NCBI GenBank assembly: GCA_958438955.1
Contig: CAUBTS010000011.1
Location: 1 to 35,634 of the forward strand
DNA length: 35,634 bases
Source of the DNA: an uncultured Collinsella sp.
Lineage (GTDB): Bacteria; Actinomycetota; Coriobacteriia; Coriobacteriales; Coriobacteriaceae
Reading direction: 5' to 3'
In this document: one piece after another, positions 1 to 8,495 of the stretch
Layout: every line of letters begins with the position of its first letter
Numbering within the stretch: the first letter of the stretch is position 1
Notes under the pieces: generated by a model
What the model saw: the letters and a program-made list of their open reading frames with translations, nothing else
The model's database searches: none
Told to the model about the DNA's origin: nothing
Made by a program: the position numbers and the translations under genes

Positions 1-83
1 TCGATATCGAGCTCGCGCTGGCTCATGACGTTGACGGCAGAGTCAAAGTCCAGGATATGCAGAATCGCGTGATTGATTTTCAT
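1..83 (-). CDS. Nucleoid-associated protein (NdpA/YejK-like), 5' fragment
   Basis: Only the first 27 codons of this minus-strand gene are inside the window; it runs off the left edge. The ATG lies at 81-83 and the reading frame is open to base 1. The residues begin MKINHAILHILDFDS and continue into MSQRELDI, which fits the start of the 37-kDa nucleoid-associated protein family (short beta strand with the pattern ILHILDF, followed by an S..EL region). Proteins of this family bind the nucleoid; a precise role is not settled. The ribosome site is weak (GGAA about 10 nt before the ATG). The call rests on about 27 residues, so the family is likely but not certain. Confidence 0.6.
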   Translation of the reverse strand, partial: MKINHAILHILDFDSAVNVMSQRELDI

Positions 84-157
84 ATACGGCATTCCGTTCT
101 AGATCGATTTCGGCACGAACCAGTATAGCGGTCGATCCCGCCCCAGGCGCATCGAAG

Positions 158-192
158 ATTGGTGCATCGGGGACAGGTTGCTTTGCACCAAT
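158..192. repeat. REP-like element, copy 1 (35 bp, inverted ends)
   Basis: The ends ATTGGTGCA (158-166) and TGCACCAAT (184-192) are perfect 9-bp inverted repeats around CGGGGACAGGTTGCTT. A second, diverged copy in the same orientation lies at 1373-1403, so the two copies bracket the gene at 195-1355. The element stops three bases short of that gene's stop codon and could also act as a transcript-end hairpin. The GGGACAGGTT core recurs at 32961 and 33694. Confidence 0.6.
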
Positions 193-194
193 GG

Positions 195-1355
195 TTAGCG
201 CAGGAGCTCGGACTGCCAAGCCTCGAGCTGTTCTGCCAAGCTCTTGCCGGCAGCGGGCATGTCGATCTGGGGACGTTTGGGCAGAAGCGCACACTTAAGA
301 ATCGCAACGATAGTCTGCGAGACAAAGCGTCGTGTATCCTTGTCAAAGCCTTGCGCAGCCTGGAGCATCACGGGCAGGCTCTCGCGCAGATTCCCAGCGA
401 TATCCGCAAACCGCTCAGCACCCGTAGCCTCAAGCACGGAGAACAACGCATCTACAAAACGCTCGCGCTCGCTAGGCGACACCGCAAGCAGCATCTCGCG
501 AATGGAGCCATCAACGTATCGAGCACCGGCGGACAGGCGCTCACAGTACACGAAGTCGCGACCATCAACCACCCAGCTAAAGGGATTATGCTGAAGCAGG
601 CTGAACTCGGTGCTCTCAACGATGGCATAGTCCTCCTGTGTCTCGAAAATCATGCCAAAGATCGACGACCGAGGTAGCGTCTTGTCGATTCGACCGGATA
701 GGTCGGCGAAGGCGTTGCCGCTCAGAAACTCCTCGACGAAGCCCGGACCATCATGGGAATACGCCCGTTCGATTCGTTCACGGGCAACATCGGAGCACAT
801 CGCTGCACCGTACACCGCAAGGTTTCCACCCTTGGAATGACCCCCGCACAAAAGCGGCCCGCCAATCGCATCCGCCGCCTCGTCCACATAACGTGCCGCG
901 GATTCCTGGGCCGGCACAGGACACCGGAACGCCATGTTAAAGTCTTCTTTCCAGCCCACAATCGTACTATCGGTCCCCCGGAAGGAAAGATAACTAAACC
1001 CCGCCGGAAACCGGAACGCCATGGCTGCAAACTGCTCCGTCGCCACCATATCGCTCACAGCACGATAGCCGCAAACGTGCACGCCACGGTAGCGAGGACT
1101 TGCTGCCACGGCCTCCAACAAGGCCCTGCTCCCCTCCGGGTCCCACAAGTCGTCAATCATGTCCCGGTAGCACTCGGCACGCAGCAGCTCGCGTACGTCT
1201 AGGCCCTGCCAGTTCGTCAGCTCCGCCATATCACCCGGCAAACGCAAATAGGACAACCACGCAAAGACGAGGCTATCCACCGCGCAGAACGGCCGCTCCT
1301 CAAACGGATCAAACGCCGTCTGGGCATAGGTCAAAAAATTAGGCGAATCCGACAT
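195..1355 (-). CDS. DUF2974 (Mbeg1-like) lipase-fold hydrolase
   Basis: A 386-residue protein with an alpha/beta-hydrolase core of the DUF2974/Mbeg1-like family. The nucleophile elbow GGHSKGGN is present with the putative catalytic Ser near residue 174, preceded by a beta-strand/oxyanion region SFRGTDSTIVGWKEDF (about 124-139), as in class-3 lipase-like folds. No signal peptide or membrane segment is evident, so a cytoplasmic esterase or lipase role is inferred; the substrate is unknown. The ATG at 1353-1355 has GGGAGG just upstream. It stands alone between two REP-like repeats (158-192 and 1373-1403). The gene before it on the same strand, ldh, ends with its own terminator at 1403-1438, so this gene should have its own promoter. 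Confidence 0.75.
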   Translation of the reverse strand: MSDSPNFLTYAQTAFDPFEERPFCAVDSLVFAWLSYLRLPGDMAELTNWQGLDVRELLRAECYRDMIDDLWDPEGSRALLEAVAASPRYRGVHVCGYRAVSDMVATEQFAAMAFRFPAGFSYLSFRGTDSTIVGWKEDFNMAFRCPVPAQESAARYVDEAADAIGGPLLCGGHSKGGNLAVYGAAMCSDVARERIERAYSHDGPGFVEEFLSGNAFADLSGRIDKTLPRSSIFGMIFETQEDYAIVESTEFSLLQHNPFSWVVDGRDFVYCERLSAGARYVDGSIREMLLAVSPSERERFVDALFSVLEATGAERFADIAGNLRESLPVMLQAAQGFDKDTRRFVSQTIVAILKCALLPKRPQIDMPAAGKSLAEQLEAWQSELLR

Positions 1356-1372
1356 GGCCCTCCCATCAACTA

Positions 1373-1403
1373 TGGTGCATTGGGGTCAGGTTACTTTGCA
1401 CCA
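1373..1403. repeat. REP-like element, copy 2 (31 bp)
   Basis: TGGTGCA (1373-1379) and TGCACCA (1397-1403) are perfect 7-bp inverted ends around TTGGGGTCAGGTTACTT. It differs from copy 1 at three of 17 internal bases and has the same orientation. It touches the T-tract of the ldh terminator. Confidence 0.6.
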
Positions 1404-1438
1404 AAAAGGCGCCCGGACCGTGTGGGCCCGGACGCCTT
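1403..1438 (-). terminator. Intrinsic terminator of ldh
   Basis: The arms at 1406-1416 and 1428-1438 form an 11-position GC-rich stem with a single mismatch. On the minus strand the stem is followed by TTTTT (A-run 1403-1407 on the plus strand). It lies 31 bases past the ldh stop codon. Confidence 0.8.
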
Positions 1439-1469
1439 CATTGTAGCTTTTCGCTCTAGCGAGCTTGAT

Positions 1470-2420
1470 TTAGCAGGAGAAATCGACGCTGTCGATGATG
1501 TCCTTGAGGGCCTTGGCGGAGACGGTGAGCTCATGCTGCTCGTCGTCGTTCAGCGGCACGGGGACGCGGCAGACAACGCCGTCGCGGCCAACGACGGTCG
1601 GCATGGAGATGGCAAGATCGGACAGGCCATACTCGCCCACCATGAGCGAAGAGACGGGCAGAACGGTCTGCTCATCGCGCATGACGGCGGTGCAGATGCG
1701 CTTGACGGCCATGGCGACGCCATAGTAGGTGGCGTGCTTCTTCTCGATGATGGTGTAGGCGGAGTTCTTGACGTCCTCGGCGATGCGCTTCTCGGCAGCC
1801 TCATGCTCCAAGTGGCCGTGAAGCTCACAGAAAGTGTTCAGCGGAACGCCGGCAACCTGAGCGCTGGACCAAGCGACAAACTCGGAGTCGCCGTGCTCGC
1901 CCATGACATAGGCCTGGACATCGCGCGGGTCAACCTCGACGTGGGCACCAAGCATCTGCTGCAGGCGGCCGGTGTCGAGCACGGTACCGGAACCGATGAC
2001 GTGGCCCTCGGGCAGGCCGGACATCTTGATGGCGGCGTAGGTCAGGACATCGACCGGGTTGGAGACGATTAGCAGAATGCCGTCGAAGCCGGACTTCTTA
2101 ATCTCGGGGATAATGGACTTAAAGATGCTGACGTTCTTGTTGACCAGGTCCAGGCGGGTCTCACCGGGCTTCTGGGCAGCGCCAGCAGTGACGACGATCA
2201 TGGCGGCGTCGGCGACATCGGAATAATCGCCGGCGTAGATCTTCATCGGCTCGGCAAACGTCATGCCGTGCGCGATATCCAGGGCCTCACCCTCGGCACG
2301 GTTCTTGTCCACGTCGATGAGGACCATCTCGGAGAACAGACCACTCTGCATCAGTGCGAACGCCGAAGACGAACCGACGAAACCGCAGCCGACAATAGCG
2401 ACCTTCTTCTCGTTAACCAT
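1470..2420 (-). CDS. ldh: L-lactate dehydrogenase
   Basis: A 316-residue NAD-dependent L-lactate dehydrogenase that reduces pyruvate to lactate and regenerates NAD+ in fermentation. Visible features are the Rossmann motif GCGFVGS (about residues 11-17), NAD-binding Asp in LIDVD, the mobile-loop sequence AAQKPGETR with Gln83 at the lactate-versus-malate specificity position (Gln favours lactate), and the active-site GEHGDSE with catalytic His176. Length is normal for the family. The ATG at 2418-2420 was chosen over longer in-frame starts because GGGAG lies 6 nt upstream and the family begins right at the KKVAIVG strand. A terminator follows at 1403-1438 and a hairpin lies in the 5' leader (2447-2477). 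Confidence 0.95.
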   Translation of the reverse strand: MVNEKKVAIVGCGFVGSSSAFALMQSGLFSEMVLIDVDKNRAEGEALDIAHGMTFAEPMKIYAGDYSDVADAAMIVVTAGAAQKPGETRLDLVNKNVSIFKSIIPEIKKSGFDGILLIVSNPVDVLTYAAIKMSGLPEGHVIGSGTVLDTGRLQQMLGAHVEVDPRDVQAYVMGEHGDSEFVAWSSAQVAGVPLNTFCELHGHLEHEAAEKRIAEDVKNSAYTIIEKKHATYYGVAMAVKRICTAVMRDEQTVLPVSSLMVGEYGLSDLAISMPTVVGRDGVVCRVPVPLNDDEQHELTVSAKALKDIIDSVDFSC

Positions 2421-2446
2421 TAGAAACTCCCATCTCTCTCCACAAA

Positions 2447-2477
2447 CAAGCCGCCCGGGAACGACCCGAGCGGCTTG
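2447..2477 (-). terminator. Hairpin in the leader of ldh (terminator or attenuator)
   Basis: The arms 2447-2459 and 2465-2477 form a 13-bp stem with a 5-nt loop. The only imperfect position is a G-U wobble when read as minus-strand RNA, which supports folding in the transcript of that strand. It is followed by TTGTTTG, a weak T-tract, and sits 26 nt before the ldh start. It may end the aminotransferase transcript or attenuate ldh. Confidence 0.55.
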
Positions 2478-2621
2478 TCGTAATCCCAATACATCCAATC
2501 GGGACTTTGATTATGCTCCTATTCGCAGCCAAAAATCGACCGTTTACCGAAATTGTTTGCAGAATTCGTAAAATAACTGCACGAAATCGGTTTCGAGCTA
2601 TTGACGGGTCGAAATAGGTTT

Positions 2622-3785
2622 CTAATACAGGCCAGCCTCGCGAATGGCCTCGACAGCCAAAGCGATCTGATCGGGCGGCAGGACCAGTGCCATACGCACG
2701 TGCCCCTCGCCCGAAGGGCCAAAGCTCGCGCCCGGCGTTACCACAACGCCGGCCTTCTCCATAAGCTCCTCGCAAAACGCCATAGAATCGGTGCGACCAC
2801 CGGGAAGCTTGGCCCACACAAACATAGAGCCATGCGCATTGGGACGCTCCCAGCCCAGGCCCTCAAGACCGTCGCACAGGGCATCGCGGCGCTCCTGGTA
2901 CTTCAGACGCTGCGCCTCGACCTCATCGCGCGGACCGTTCAGGCAGGCGATGGCAGCCTTCTGGATCGGGAAGAACATACCAAAGTCGATCTGGCCGCGC
3001 AGCTTGGCAAAGGCCGAGACCACATCCTCGCGACCGACCAAAAAGCCGATGCGAGCACCGGTGACGTTAAACGACTTAGAGAGCGAGAAGAACTCCACGC
3101 CCACCTCAAGCGCACCGGGATACTGCAAGAAGCTGCCGCCGGGCTCGCCGTCAAACACGATGTCGGAGTACGCGTTGTCATGAACGATCAACAGATCATG
3201 CTCGCGGGCAAAGGCGATAATCTCCTCGTAGACCTCGGGCGTGCCCACCGAGCCGACCGGGTTCGCGGGCAGCGACACGATCATATACTTGGCACGATCG
3301 GCCACCTCGGGATCGATACCCGCCACATAGGGCAGGTAATTATGCTCGGCAACCAGCGGATAGTATTCGAGCTTGGCATCGGCAATCTTGGCACCCGCCT
3401 CAAAGACCGGGTAGCACGGATCGGGAACCAGAATGGTGTCACCCGGATCGAGCAGGGCCAGGCCCAAATGGCCCACGCCCTCCTGCGTGCCGTTGCACGA
3501 CTGCACCATAGACGGCGTAATGCCCGAAACGCCAAAGCGACGCTCATAGTAATCGCACACGGCCTGCTTGAGTTCGGGCAGGTCGCGCAGGGCATACTTC
3601 CACATCTCGGGATCTTGGGCTGCCTGCGTGAGCGCCTCGACCACATGGTCATACGGCTTAAAGTCGGGCGTGCCCACGCTCATGTTGTAAATGGTCTTGC
3701 CCTGAGCCTTCAGCGCGAGAAGCTTGTTGTTGAGCGAGGCGAAGACCTCCGCGCCAAAGCGGTCGAGACGCTGCGATGCCTGCAT
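2622..3785 (-). CDS. Class I/II PLP-dependent aminotransferase
   Basis: A 387-residue fold-type I aminotransferase. The PLP-binding lysine is in the motif SLSKSFNVTGARIGF (Lys237), with the NPVGS turn near 175-179 and the PLP-contacting DNAYSD near 203-208. The overall pattern (N-terminal NMSVGTPDF, C-terminal HVRMALVLP) resembles LL-diaminopimelate, aspartate and alanine aminotransferases; the substrate cannot be fixed from sequence alone. The start at 3785 was preferred over an in-frame ATG at 3875 because GGTGG precedes it, because the longer version would read through a terminator hairpin, and because family members begin close to this point. The gene lies between nadE and ldh on the same strand. 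Confidence 0.85.
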   Translation of the reverse strand: MQASQRLDRFGAEVFASLNNKLLALKAQGKTIYNMSVGTPDFKPYDHVVEALTQAAQDPEMWKYALRDLPELKQAVCDYYERRFGVSGITPSMVQSCNGTQEGVGHLGLALLDPGDTILVPDPCYPVFEAGAKIADAKLEYYPLVAEHNYLPYVAGIDPEVADRAKYMIVSLPANPVGSVGTPEVYEEIIAFAREHDLLIVHDNAYSDIVFDGEPGGSFLQYPGALEVGVEFFSLSKSFNVTGARIGFLVGREDVVSAFAKLRGQIDFGMFFPIQKAAIACLNGPRDEVEAQRLKYQERRDALCDGLEGLGWERPNAHGSMFVWAKLPGGRTDSMAFCEELMEKAGVVVTPGASFGPSGEGHVRMALVLPPDQIALAVEAIREAGLY

Positions 3786-3803
3786 GGTGCCACCTTTCGA
3801 TAT

Positions 3804-3835
3804 AAAAAACGCGGCGCTCCGACAAGAGCGCCGCG
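3804..3835 (-). terminator. Strong intrinsic terminator after nadE
   Basis: The arms 3810-3819 and 3826-3835 form a perfect 10-bp GC-rich stem with a 6-nt loop, followed on the minus strand by TTTTTT (3804-3809). It ends the nadE transcript but lies only 19 nt before the aminotransferase start codon, so that gene needs a promoter upstream of the hairpin or read-through. Confidence 0.85.
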
Positions 3836-3852
3836 CGATACGGGCCATCAGA

Positions 3853-3875
3853 TTGCAAAAGTGTAACGCTTGCAA
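3853..3875. promoter_or_regulatory. Candidate operator, imperfect palindrome
   Basis: TTGCAA at 3853-3858 and again at 3870-3875 enclose AAGTGTAACGC; the 13-bp segment overlapping this spacer is itself nearly palindromic. It lies between the nadE stop and the terminator, upstream of the aminotransferase. Function is unproven. Confidence 0.3.
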
Positions 3876-3903
3876 CCCCCGTATTGGTTCAATTTAGCCA
3901 ACC

Positions 3904-5883
3904 TTAGTCAACTGGATTGAGCGCGTCGATCTGCGCAAGCCACAGACGCGAGCTAGCGTCACTCGGCATACGCCAATCGCCGCGCGGGCTGAGCGTCACC
4001 GAGCCCACCTTGGGACCATCGGGCAGGCAGCTGCGCTTAAACTGCTGGGCAAAGAAGCGACGGTAGAACGTACGTAGCCACGTGTGGACGGTCTCAGCGT
4101 CGTAGACGCCCTCGAAGCTCTTGAGCGCCATGCGGTAGATCTTGCCCGGCTCAAAGCCAAAACGCAGCAGATAGTAGAGGAAGTAGTCGTGCAGCTCGTA
4201 CGGGCCCACCAAATCCTCGGTCTTCTGTGCAATCTCGCCGTCGCCCGTGGGCGGCAGAAGCTCGGGGGACACCGGCGTATCGAGGATATCGAGCAAGACC
4301 TCGGCAATGCGCCCGCCAAAGACATCGGCGGCATAGCGCACCAGATGGCGCACAAGCGTCTTGGGCACGCTCGCGTTGACGGCGTACATGCTCATGTGGT
4401 CGCCGTTATAGGTAGCCCAGCCGAGCGCCAGCTCCGACAGGTCGCCCGTGCCAATGACAAAACCGCCAGCCTGGTTGGCCAAATCCATCAGAATCTGCGT
4501 ACGCTCGCGCGCCTGGCTGTTCTCGTAGGTCACGTCCTGCACGGTCGGATCATGCTCGATATCCTTAAAGTGCTGCTCCACGGCAGCATGGATCGAGACC
4601 TCGCGAAAGCTCACGCCTAGGTCGCGAGCGAGCGACTCGGCATTGGACTTGGTGCGGTGCGTCGTGCCAAAGCCGGGCATGGACACGGCCGTGATACCGG
4701 TGCGCGGCAGGCCCAAGGCGTCGAACGCACGCACGGTCACGAGGAGCGCCAGCGTGGAATCGAGGCCGCCCGAAAGGCCGATGACGGCCGCCTTGGTACC
4801 CGTGTGGGCAAGGCGGGTCTTGAGGCCCGCAGTCTGCAGATCGAGGATCGTCTCGCAGCGCTCGGCCAAGTCGCCATGGTCGGCCGGCACAAAGGGCGCG
4901 CGCGGGAAAACGCGGTCGATATCGCAGGCATCGCGCAGGACAGGTTCTTCGGCCAGCACGCCCTCAAACGAGAACTCGACGGTCACGGCCTCCGGCGCAT
5001 CGTCCGAGCGCGTCCATGTCGTCGAGCGACGGCGCTCGGCAACCAACCGGTCAAGATCGACATCGGCCACCGCCATATCGCAGGTAAGCAGTTTAGTGGC
5101 GGCGAGCTTGGATCCGTTTTCGTAGATAAGGTTCTCGCCCGCAAAGACCATGTCGGTCGTGGACTCGCCCTCGCTCGCGTCTGCATAGGCATAGGCACAG
5201 TACAGGCGCGCGCTCTGATTGGAGATTAGGCTGCGGCGGTAATCTGCCTTACCGATAATCTCGTCCGAGGCCGACGGGTTGAGAATCACCGTCGCACCGG
5301 CAAGCGCCATCTCGGTCGAAGGGGGCGCCGGCACCCACAGGTCCTCGCAGACCTCAACGCCCAGCACCATATCCTCGGCACCCTCATCACAGCAGCGGTA
5401 GACAAGCCCCGAACCCAGCGGAACCGGACCCTGACCGGCAAATTCAACCCACACGGGATCCGCAGGCGACGGAGCAAACCAGCGACGCTCATAGAACTCG
5501 CCATAGTTGGGCAGATACTTCTTGGCCGTGAGGCCCAAAAGCTCGCCCGCGCAGCACACGGCGGCACAGTTGTAGATATTCTCGGCAACCGCAACGGGAA
5601 GACCGATGGTAAAGACGATCGGCAGCTCACGGGTTTCATCGAGGATATGCACCAGAGCAGCCTCGCAGGCATGCAGCAGTGTGCGATTATGGAACAGATC
5701 GGCCGCGGTATAGCCAGTCAGATTAAGCTCGGGCAACACCAACGCGCGAACGCCACGCCCGGCAGCATCGCGAACAGCCGCCAGCGCAACCTCGGCATTG
5801 CCCTCGACATCGGCCACGCGAATCCGCGGCGAGGCCGCCGCCACACGCAAAAAGCCATCAGACTGAGAAAGGTGAAGATTCAT
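3904..5883 (-). CDS. nadE: Glutamine-dependent NAD+ synthetase
   Basis: A 659-residue two-domain enzyme making NAD+ from deamido-NAD+, ATP and glutamine in the cytoplasm. The N-terminal nitrilase-type glutaminase domain (about 15-300) carries the triad: Glu in LPELNLTGY, Lys in KKYLPNYGE and Cys in GVEVCEDLWVP. The C-terminal synthetase domain contains the ATP pyrophosphatase loop GLSGGLDS and the GTGDLSELALGW region. The length matches the long, glutaminase-fused NadE class found in actinobacteria. GGGAG is 7 nt before the ATG. A TACAAT at 5932-5937 (minus strand) could be its -10 box. It is monocistronic or leads the downstream aminotransferase, separated by the terminator at 3804-3835. Confidence 0.95.
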   Translation of the reverse strand: MNLHLSQSDGFLRVAAASPRIRVADVEGNAEVALAAVRDAAGRGVRALVLPELNLTGYTAADLFHNRTLLHACEAALVHILDETRELPIVFTIGLPVAVAENIYNCAAVCCAGELLGLTAKKYLPNYGEFYERRWFAPSPADPVWVEFAGQGPVPLGSGLVYRCCDEGAEDMVLGVEVCEDLWVPAPPSTEMALAGATVILNPSASDEIIGKADYRRSLISNQSARLYCAYAYADASEGESTTDMVFAGENLIYENGSKLAATKLLTCDMAVADVDLDRLVAERRRSTTWTRSDDAPEAVTVEFSFEGVLAEEPVLRDACDIDRVFPRAPFVPADHGDLAERCETILDLQTAGLKTRLAHTGTKAAVIGLSGGLDSTLALLVTVRAFDALGLPRTGITAVSMPGFGTTHRTKSNAESLARDLGVSFREVSIHAAVEQHFKDIEHDPTVQDVTYENSQARERTQILMDLANQAGGFVIGTGDLSELALGWATYNGDHMSMYAVNASVPKTLVRHLVRYAADVFGGRIAEVLLDILDTPVSPELLPPTGDGEIAQKTEDLVGPYELHDYFLYYLLRFGFEPGKIYRMALKSFEGVYDAETVHTWLRTFYRRFFAQQFKRSCLPDGPKVGSVTLSPRGDWRMPSDASSRLWLAQIDALNPVD

Positions 5884-6086
5884 AAGAATGCTCCCGTGCG
5901 TAAACGCTATTCAACACAATTAGCAAGCCCTATTGTAGTTCAACCGCCGGGTGGAACCGCATCCCACCAACTTGGTGAGCAATTGATGAGTTGATGGTAT
6001 CTGTTAAATGTCACGTACGATTCACATCTGGTGGGTACCCTGATGGCTACACGAAACGAAGCAGATTTACACCGGGAGGACCCCGT

Positions 6087-7049
6087 ATGACAACCAAGTA
6101 CACCGACGCGCCGCGCACGCGCGTCATGACGCCGGCATCGCTCAACAACGGCGTACACGAGAACCATTCCATTGGACAGACCATGGCCATCGCGCCCAAA
6201 AAGGGCCTGTTCGACGACATTTCCATTCCCCAGATCATCGCCGGCGCCGCAGCTGCCGCCACGAGCGTGGCGCTTGCTTCAAAGATCGGCATTGCCGGCT
6301 CGGTGATTGGTGCCGCTGTGAGCTCAGTCATCACTGTTGTGTCCTCGCAGGTCTATCGCCACTTTATCTCCGCCAGCGCCGAAGCAATCAAGGGCACGCA
6401 CGCCGACGTCGACTACCCCGCCGGCGCCTATGAGCCCGTTGAGCCCAATGTCGAGGAGCACCTAGGTGGCGCCGCGACCACGCAGGAGATGCGCCAGGTT
6501 GCGGGACGCGCGACCACGGCGCGCGTCGCCCCCAACAGCCTGCGCGCCAAGGCGGCGGCAGAGCGCAGCCAGACACAAAAGAAGGTCATCGTCTTCTCGA
6601 TCGCCATCGCCATCGTCGCGGTCATCGCCTGCGCCGGCGCCATCCTTATCACCACTGCCGGTGAGGGTCTGGGCGAGCGTCCCGAGCCAATCCTGTCGTC
6701 GCGCACGACCGAGAGCGATGCAAATGGCAACACTCAGCCGCAGGATCAGCAGGCACAGACGGACGACACGCAAGACAGTTCTACCTCTGCCAATTCGTCC
6801 TCGAACGCCCAAAACCAATCGCAGGGCACCGATTCCTCTACGGCCAACAGCAGCACGCCGTCCGGCACGACCGACTCAAGCCAAACGACTGACGGTTCGC
6901 AGCCGAGCACGGGCGGCCAGACGAGCGACACCACGTCGGGAACGGGCACAACAGACAGCAGCAACACCAACAGCTCGAACAGCTCGAGCGGAACCGCGTC
7001 CGGCACGGCATCTGACAACTCGAGCCAAGGCACGGCATCGGGCAACTAA
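6087..7049 (+). CDS. Membrane protein with long Ser/Thr/Asn/Gln-rich tail
   Basis: A 320-residue protein of unknown function. The N-terminal half has a small-residue hydrophobic stretch rich in Ala/Gly/Val (about residues 48-85), then a polar linker, then one clear membrane helix around 170-192 (VIVFSIAIAIVAVIACAGA). The last 115 or so residues are low-complexity Ser/Thr/Asn/Gln/Asp/Gly, typical of an extended surface or cell-wall-spanning segment. No LPXTG sorting motif and no cleavable signal peptide are seen. The start at 6087 was chosen because GGGAGGA lies 6 nt upstream; longer in-frame starts lack a ribosome site. A terminator follows at 7084-7117. A cell-envelope role is only an inference. 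Confidence 0.7.
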   Translation: MTTKYTDAPRTRVMTPASLNNGVHENHSIGQTMAIAPKKGLFDDISIPQIIAGAAAAATSVALASKIGIAGSVIGAAVSSVITVVSSQVYRHFISASAEAIKGTHADVDYPAGAYEPVEPNVEEHLGGAATTQEMRQVAGRATTARVAPNSLRAKAAAERSQTQKKVIVFSIAIAIVAVIACAGAILITTAGEGLGERPEPILSSRTTESDANGNTQPQDQQAQTDDTQDSSTSANSSSNAQNQSQGTDSSTANSSTPSGTTDSSQTTDGSQPSTGGQTSDTTSGTGTTDSSNTNSSNSSSGTASGTASDNSSQGTASGN

Positions 7050-7083
7050 GCACATTTGCCTCTCATAGATAACCGACCTGTAT

Positions 7084-7118
7084 AACGGGCGCGAATCGAC
7101 AGCGGTTCGCGCCCGTTT
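7084..7118 (+). terminator. Hairpin terminator after the Ser/Thr-rich protein gene
   Basis: AACGGGCGCGAA (7084-7095) and TTCGCGCCCGTT (7106-7117) form a perfect 12-bp stem with a 10-nt loop. Only three T's follow, so termination may be incomplete. Confidence 0.65.
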
Positions 7119-7154
7119 GCCTTGGGCGCCGCCATGGCGAACGCTATGCGATGG

Positions 7155-7176
7155 TAAGATGCTTTACATGTGTAAA
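7155..7176 (+). promoter_or_regulatory. Candidate -10 box and operator palindrome
   Basis: A possible -10 box TAAGAT (7155-7160) is followed by TTTACA-TG-TGTAAA (7163-7176), a perfect inverted repeat where transcription would start, 13 bases before the next ATG. No good -35 box is visible. The position suits a repressor site. Confidence 0.35.
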
Positions 7177-7189
7177 GAGGAGATTTGCC

Positions 7190-8491
7190 ATGAGCAAGAC
7201 AATAGTTAGGCCCACGCTTTCGCTGGGCAACCACATCTATCTGTATCGCCTGCTACGCGATGCGATTGGATGCGGCAAGCAAACGTTTATGACGCAGGTC
7301 GAGGAGGCGCTCGCCGCAGGCGACATGACTGCTTATGACCTGGGCTTTGAGTCCACGCGCGAGCTGCTCGAGGAACTTAACGACTGCATTAAGCTGACCG
7401 TCTTTAAAGGCGGCCGCCTGTATGCCACCGTCATCGCCAACGAGGCCTGGGATGCTGCGCTTGCCAAGGGCGAGGACAAGCCCAAGACCGCCAAGGGCGC
7501 CAAGCAGTCCTACAAAAAGAAAAAACGCGGTGAGAAGGACCTCAAGGCCGTGCGCCCCAAGCACGTTAAGCGTCCCGAGCCCGAAGCCATGGTTGAAGCC
7601 GCGCCGGAACCCGAGCCCGAGACAGAGATCGAAGTCGCTATTGAGGTAACGGCAGAAGCCGAAACCGAAATCGCCGCCACGACCGATTCCGAAGTCATAT
7701 CCGAGCAGGAAGCCACTGTGGAGCTCAACGAAGCGCCCAAGTCGACAACCGAAGAAGCCGCTGACCAACCCGAGACGCCTGCGTTCCAAAACAGCGATGT
7801 CTTTGGCAACGAGACCGAGGACAATCAGCCCGACGAGTCCGCTGATCAAGACGCTACCGAGTCGGCGCCGGAGCCCGAGATGCCGCAGCCCGCCATCTCG
7901 CTCACGGTCGTCTATGACCCCGAGAACGCAAACGCCGGCATCACCACCATGGCATCCACGCCCATCGAGGAAAAGTCGAGCGTCGAGAATGAGAGCGCGA
8001 CGCAGGTTGAGCTCGACACCGCGACCGCAGACGCACCCGCTATCGTCGAGCCTGCAGGTTCCGCGGCGATGCCGAAAGTGGGCACCGAATCAGTACTCGG
8101 CACCGAACCCGTGCCCGTCGTCGAGATGACGCCCGTCAATGAGCAGGCCTTCGCACCGGCGATGGTACCGGCCCCCGCACCCGTAGCGCCCGCCATCCCC
8201 GAGGACTTCCCCGTCGATTTCGCAACCGAGGTCTTCTGCCCCGGCCCGCTTCTGCACCAGCTGTCGACCTATCTCCCCTACGGCGCCGATACCCTCGGCA
8301 TTGTCGGCGAGTACTACTGGATCGCCCGCGAGCGCGGTACCATCGAGGCCGCGCGAAACCGCGCAAGCTTCCCCCTGCGCTACACGCAGGCCGGCGAGCG
8401 CCGCGAGGTTGCCGTGCGCATCCGCCGCAATACCACCGGTGGCCTCGGATCCACCTGGGCCATCGATAAAGTCGAAGAACCCGAGCAGTAA
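7190..8491 (+). CDS. LOTUS/OST-HTH-like protein with acidic linker
   Basis: A 433-residue protein of unknown function with three parts. Residues 1-100 form a compact helical domain ending GFESTRELLEEL, a short strand, then FKGGRLYATV. This order (helix, DLGF, S..ELLE, hydrophobic strand, glycine turn, VYV-like strand) resembles the LOTUS/OST-HTH winged-helix RNA-binding fold. A basic stretch KKKKRGEKDLK follows. Residues about 150-330 are a disordered Glu/Pro/Ala/Thr-rich linker. The last 90 residues (VFCPGPLLHQLSTYLPYG to the end) are a second conserved-looking domain with TLGIVGEYYWIARERGT and a basic VRIRR segment. The start at 7190 has AGAGGAG 7 nt upstream. The RNA-binding idea rests on pattern only. 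Confidence 0.65.
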   Translation: MSKTIVRPTLSLGNHIYLYRLLRDAIGCGKQTFMTQVEEALAAGDMTAYDLGFESTRELLEELNDCIKLTVFKGGRLYATVIANEAWDAALAKGEDKPKTAKGAKQSYKKKKRGEKDLKAVRPKHVKRPEPEAMVEAAPEPEPETEIEVAIEVTAEAETEIAATTDSEVISEQEATVELNEAPKSTTEEAADQPETPAFQNSDVFGNETEDNQPDESADQDATESAPEPEMPQPAISLTVVYDPENANAGITTMASTPIEEKSSVENESATQVELDTATADAPAIVEPAGSAAMPKVGTESVLGTEPVPVVEMTPVNEQAFAPAMVPAPAPVAPAIPEDFPVDFATEVFCPGPLLHQLSTYLPYGADTLGIVGEYYWIARERGTIEAARNRASFPLRYTQAGERREVAVRIRRNTTGGLGSTWAIDKVEEPEQ

Positions 8492-8495
8492 CGAC

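Noticed and set aside
2622..3875. Longer aminotransferase start at 3875
   Set aside because: The 30-residue extension would translate through a strong terminator and has no ribosome site.
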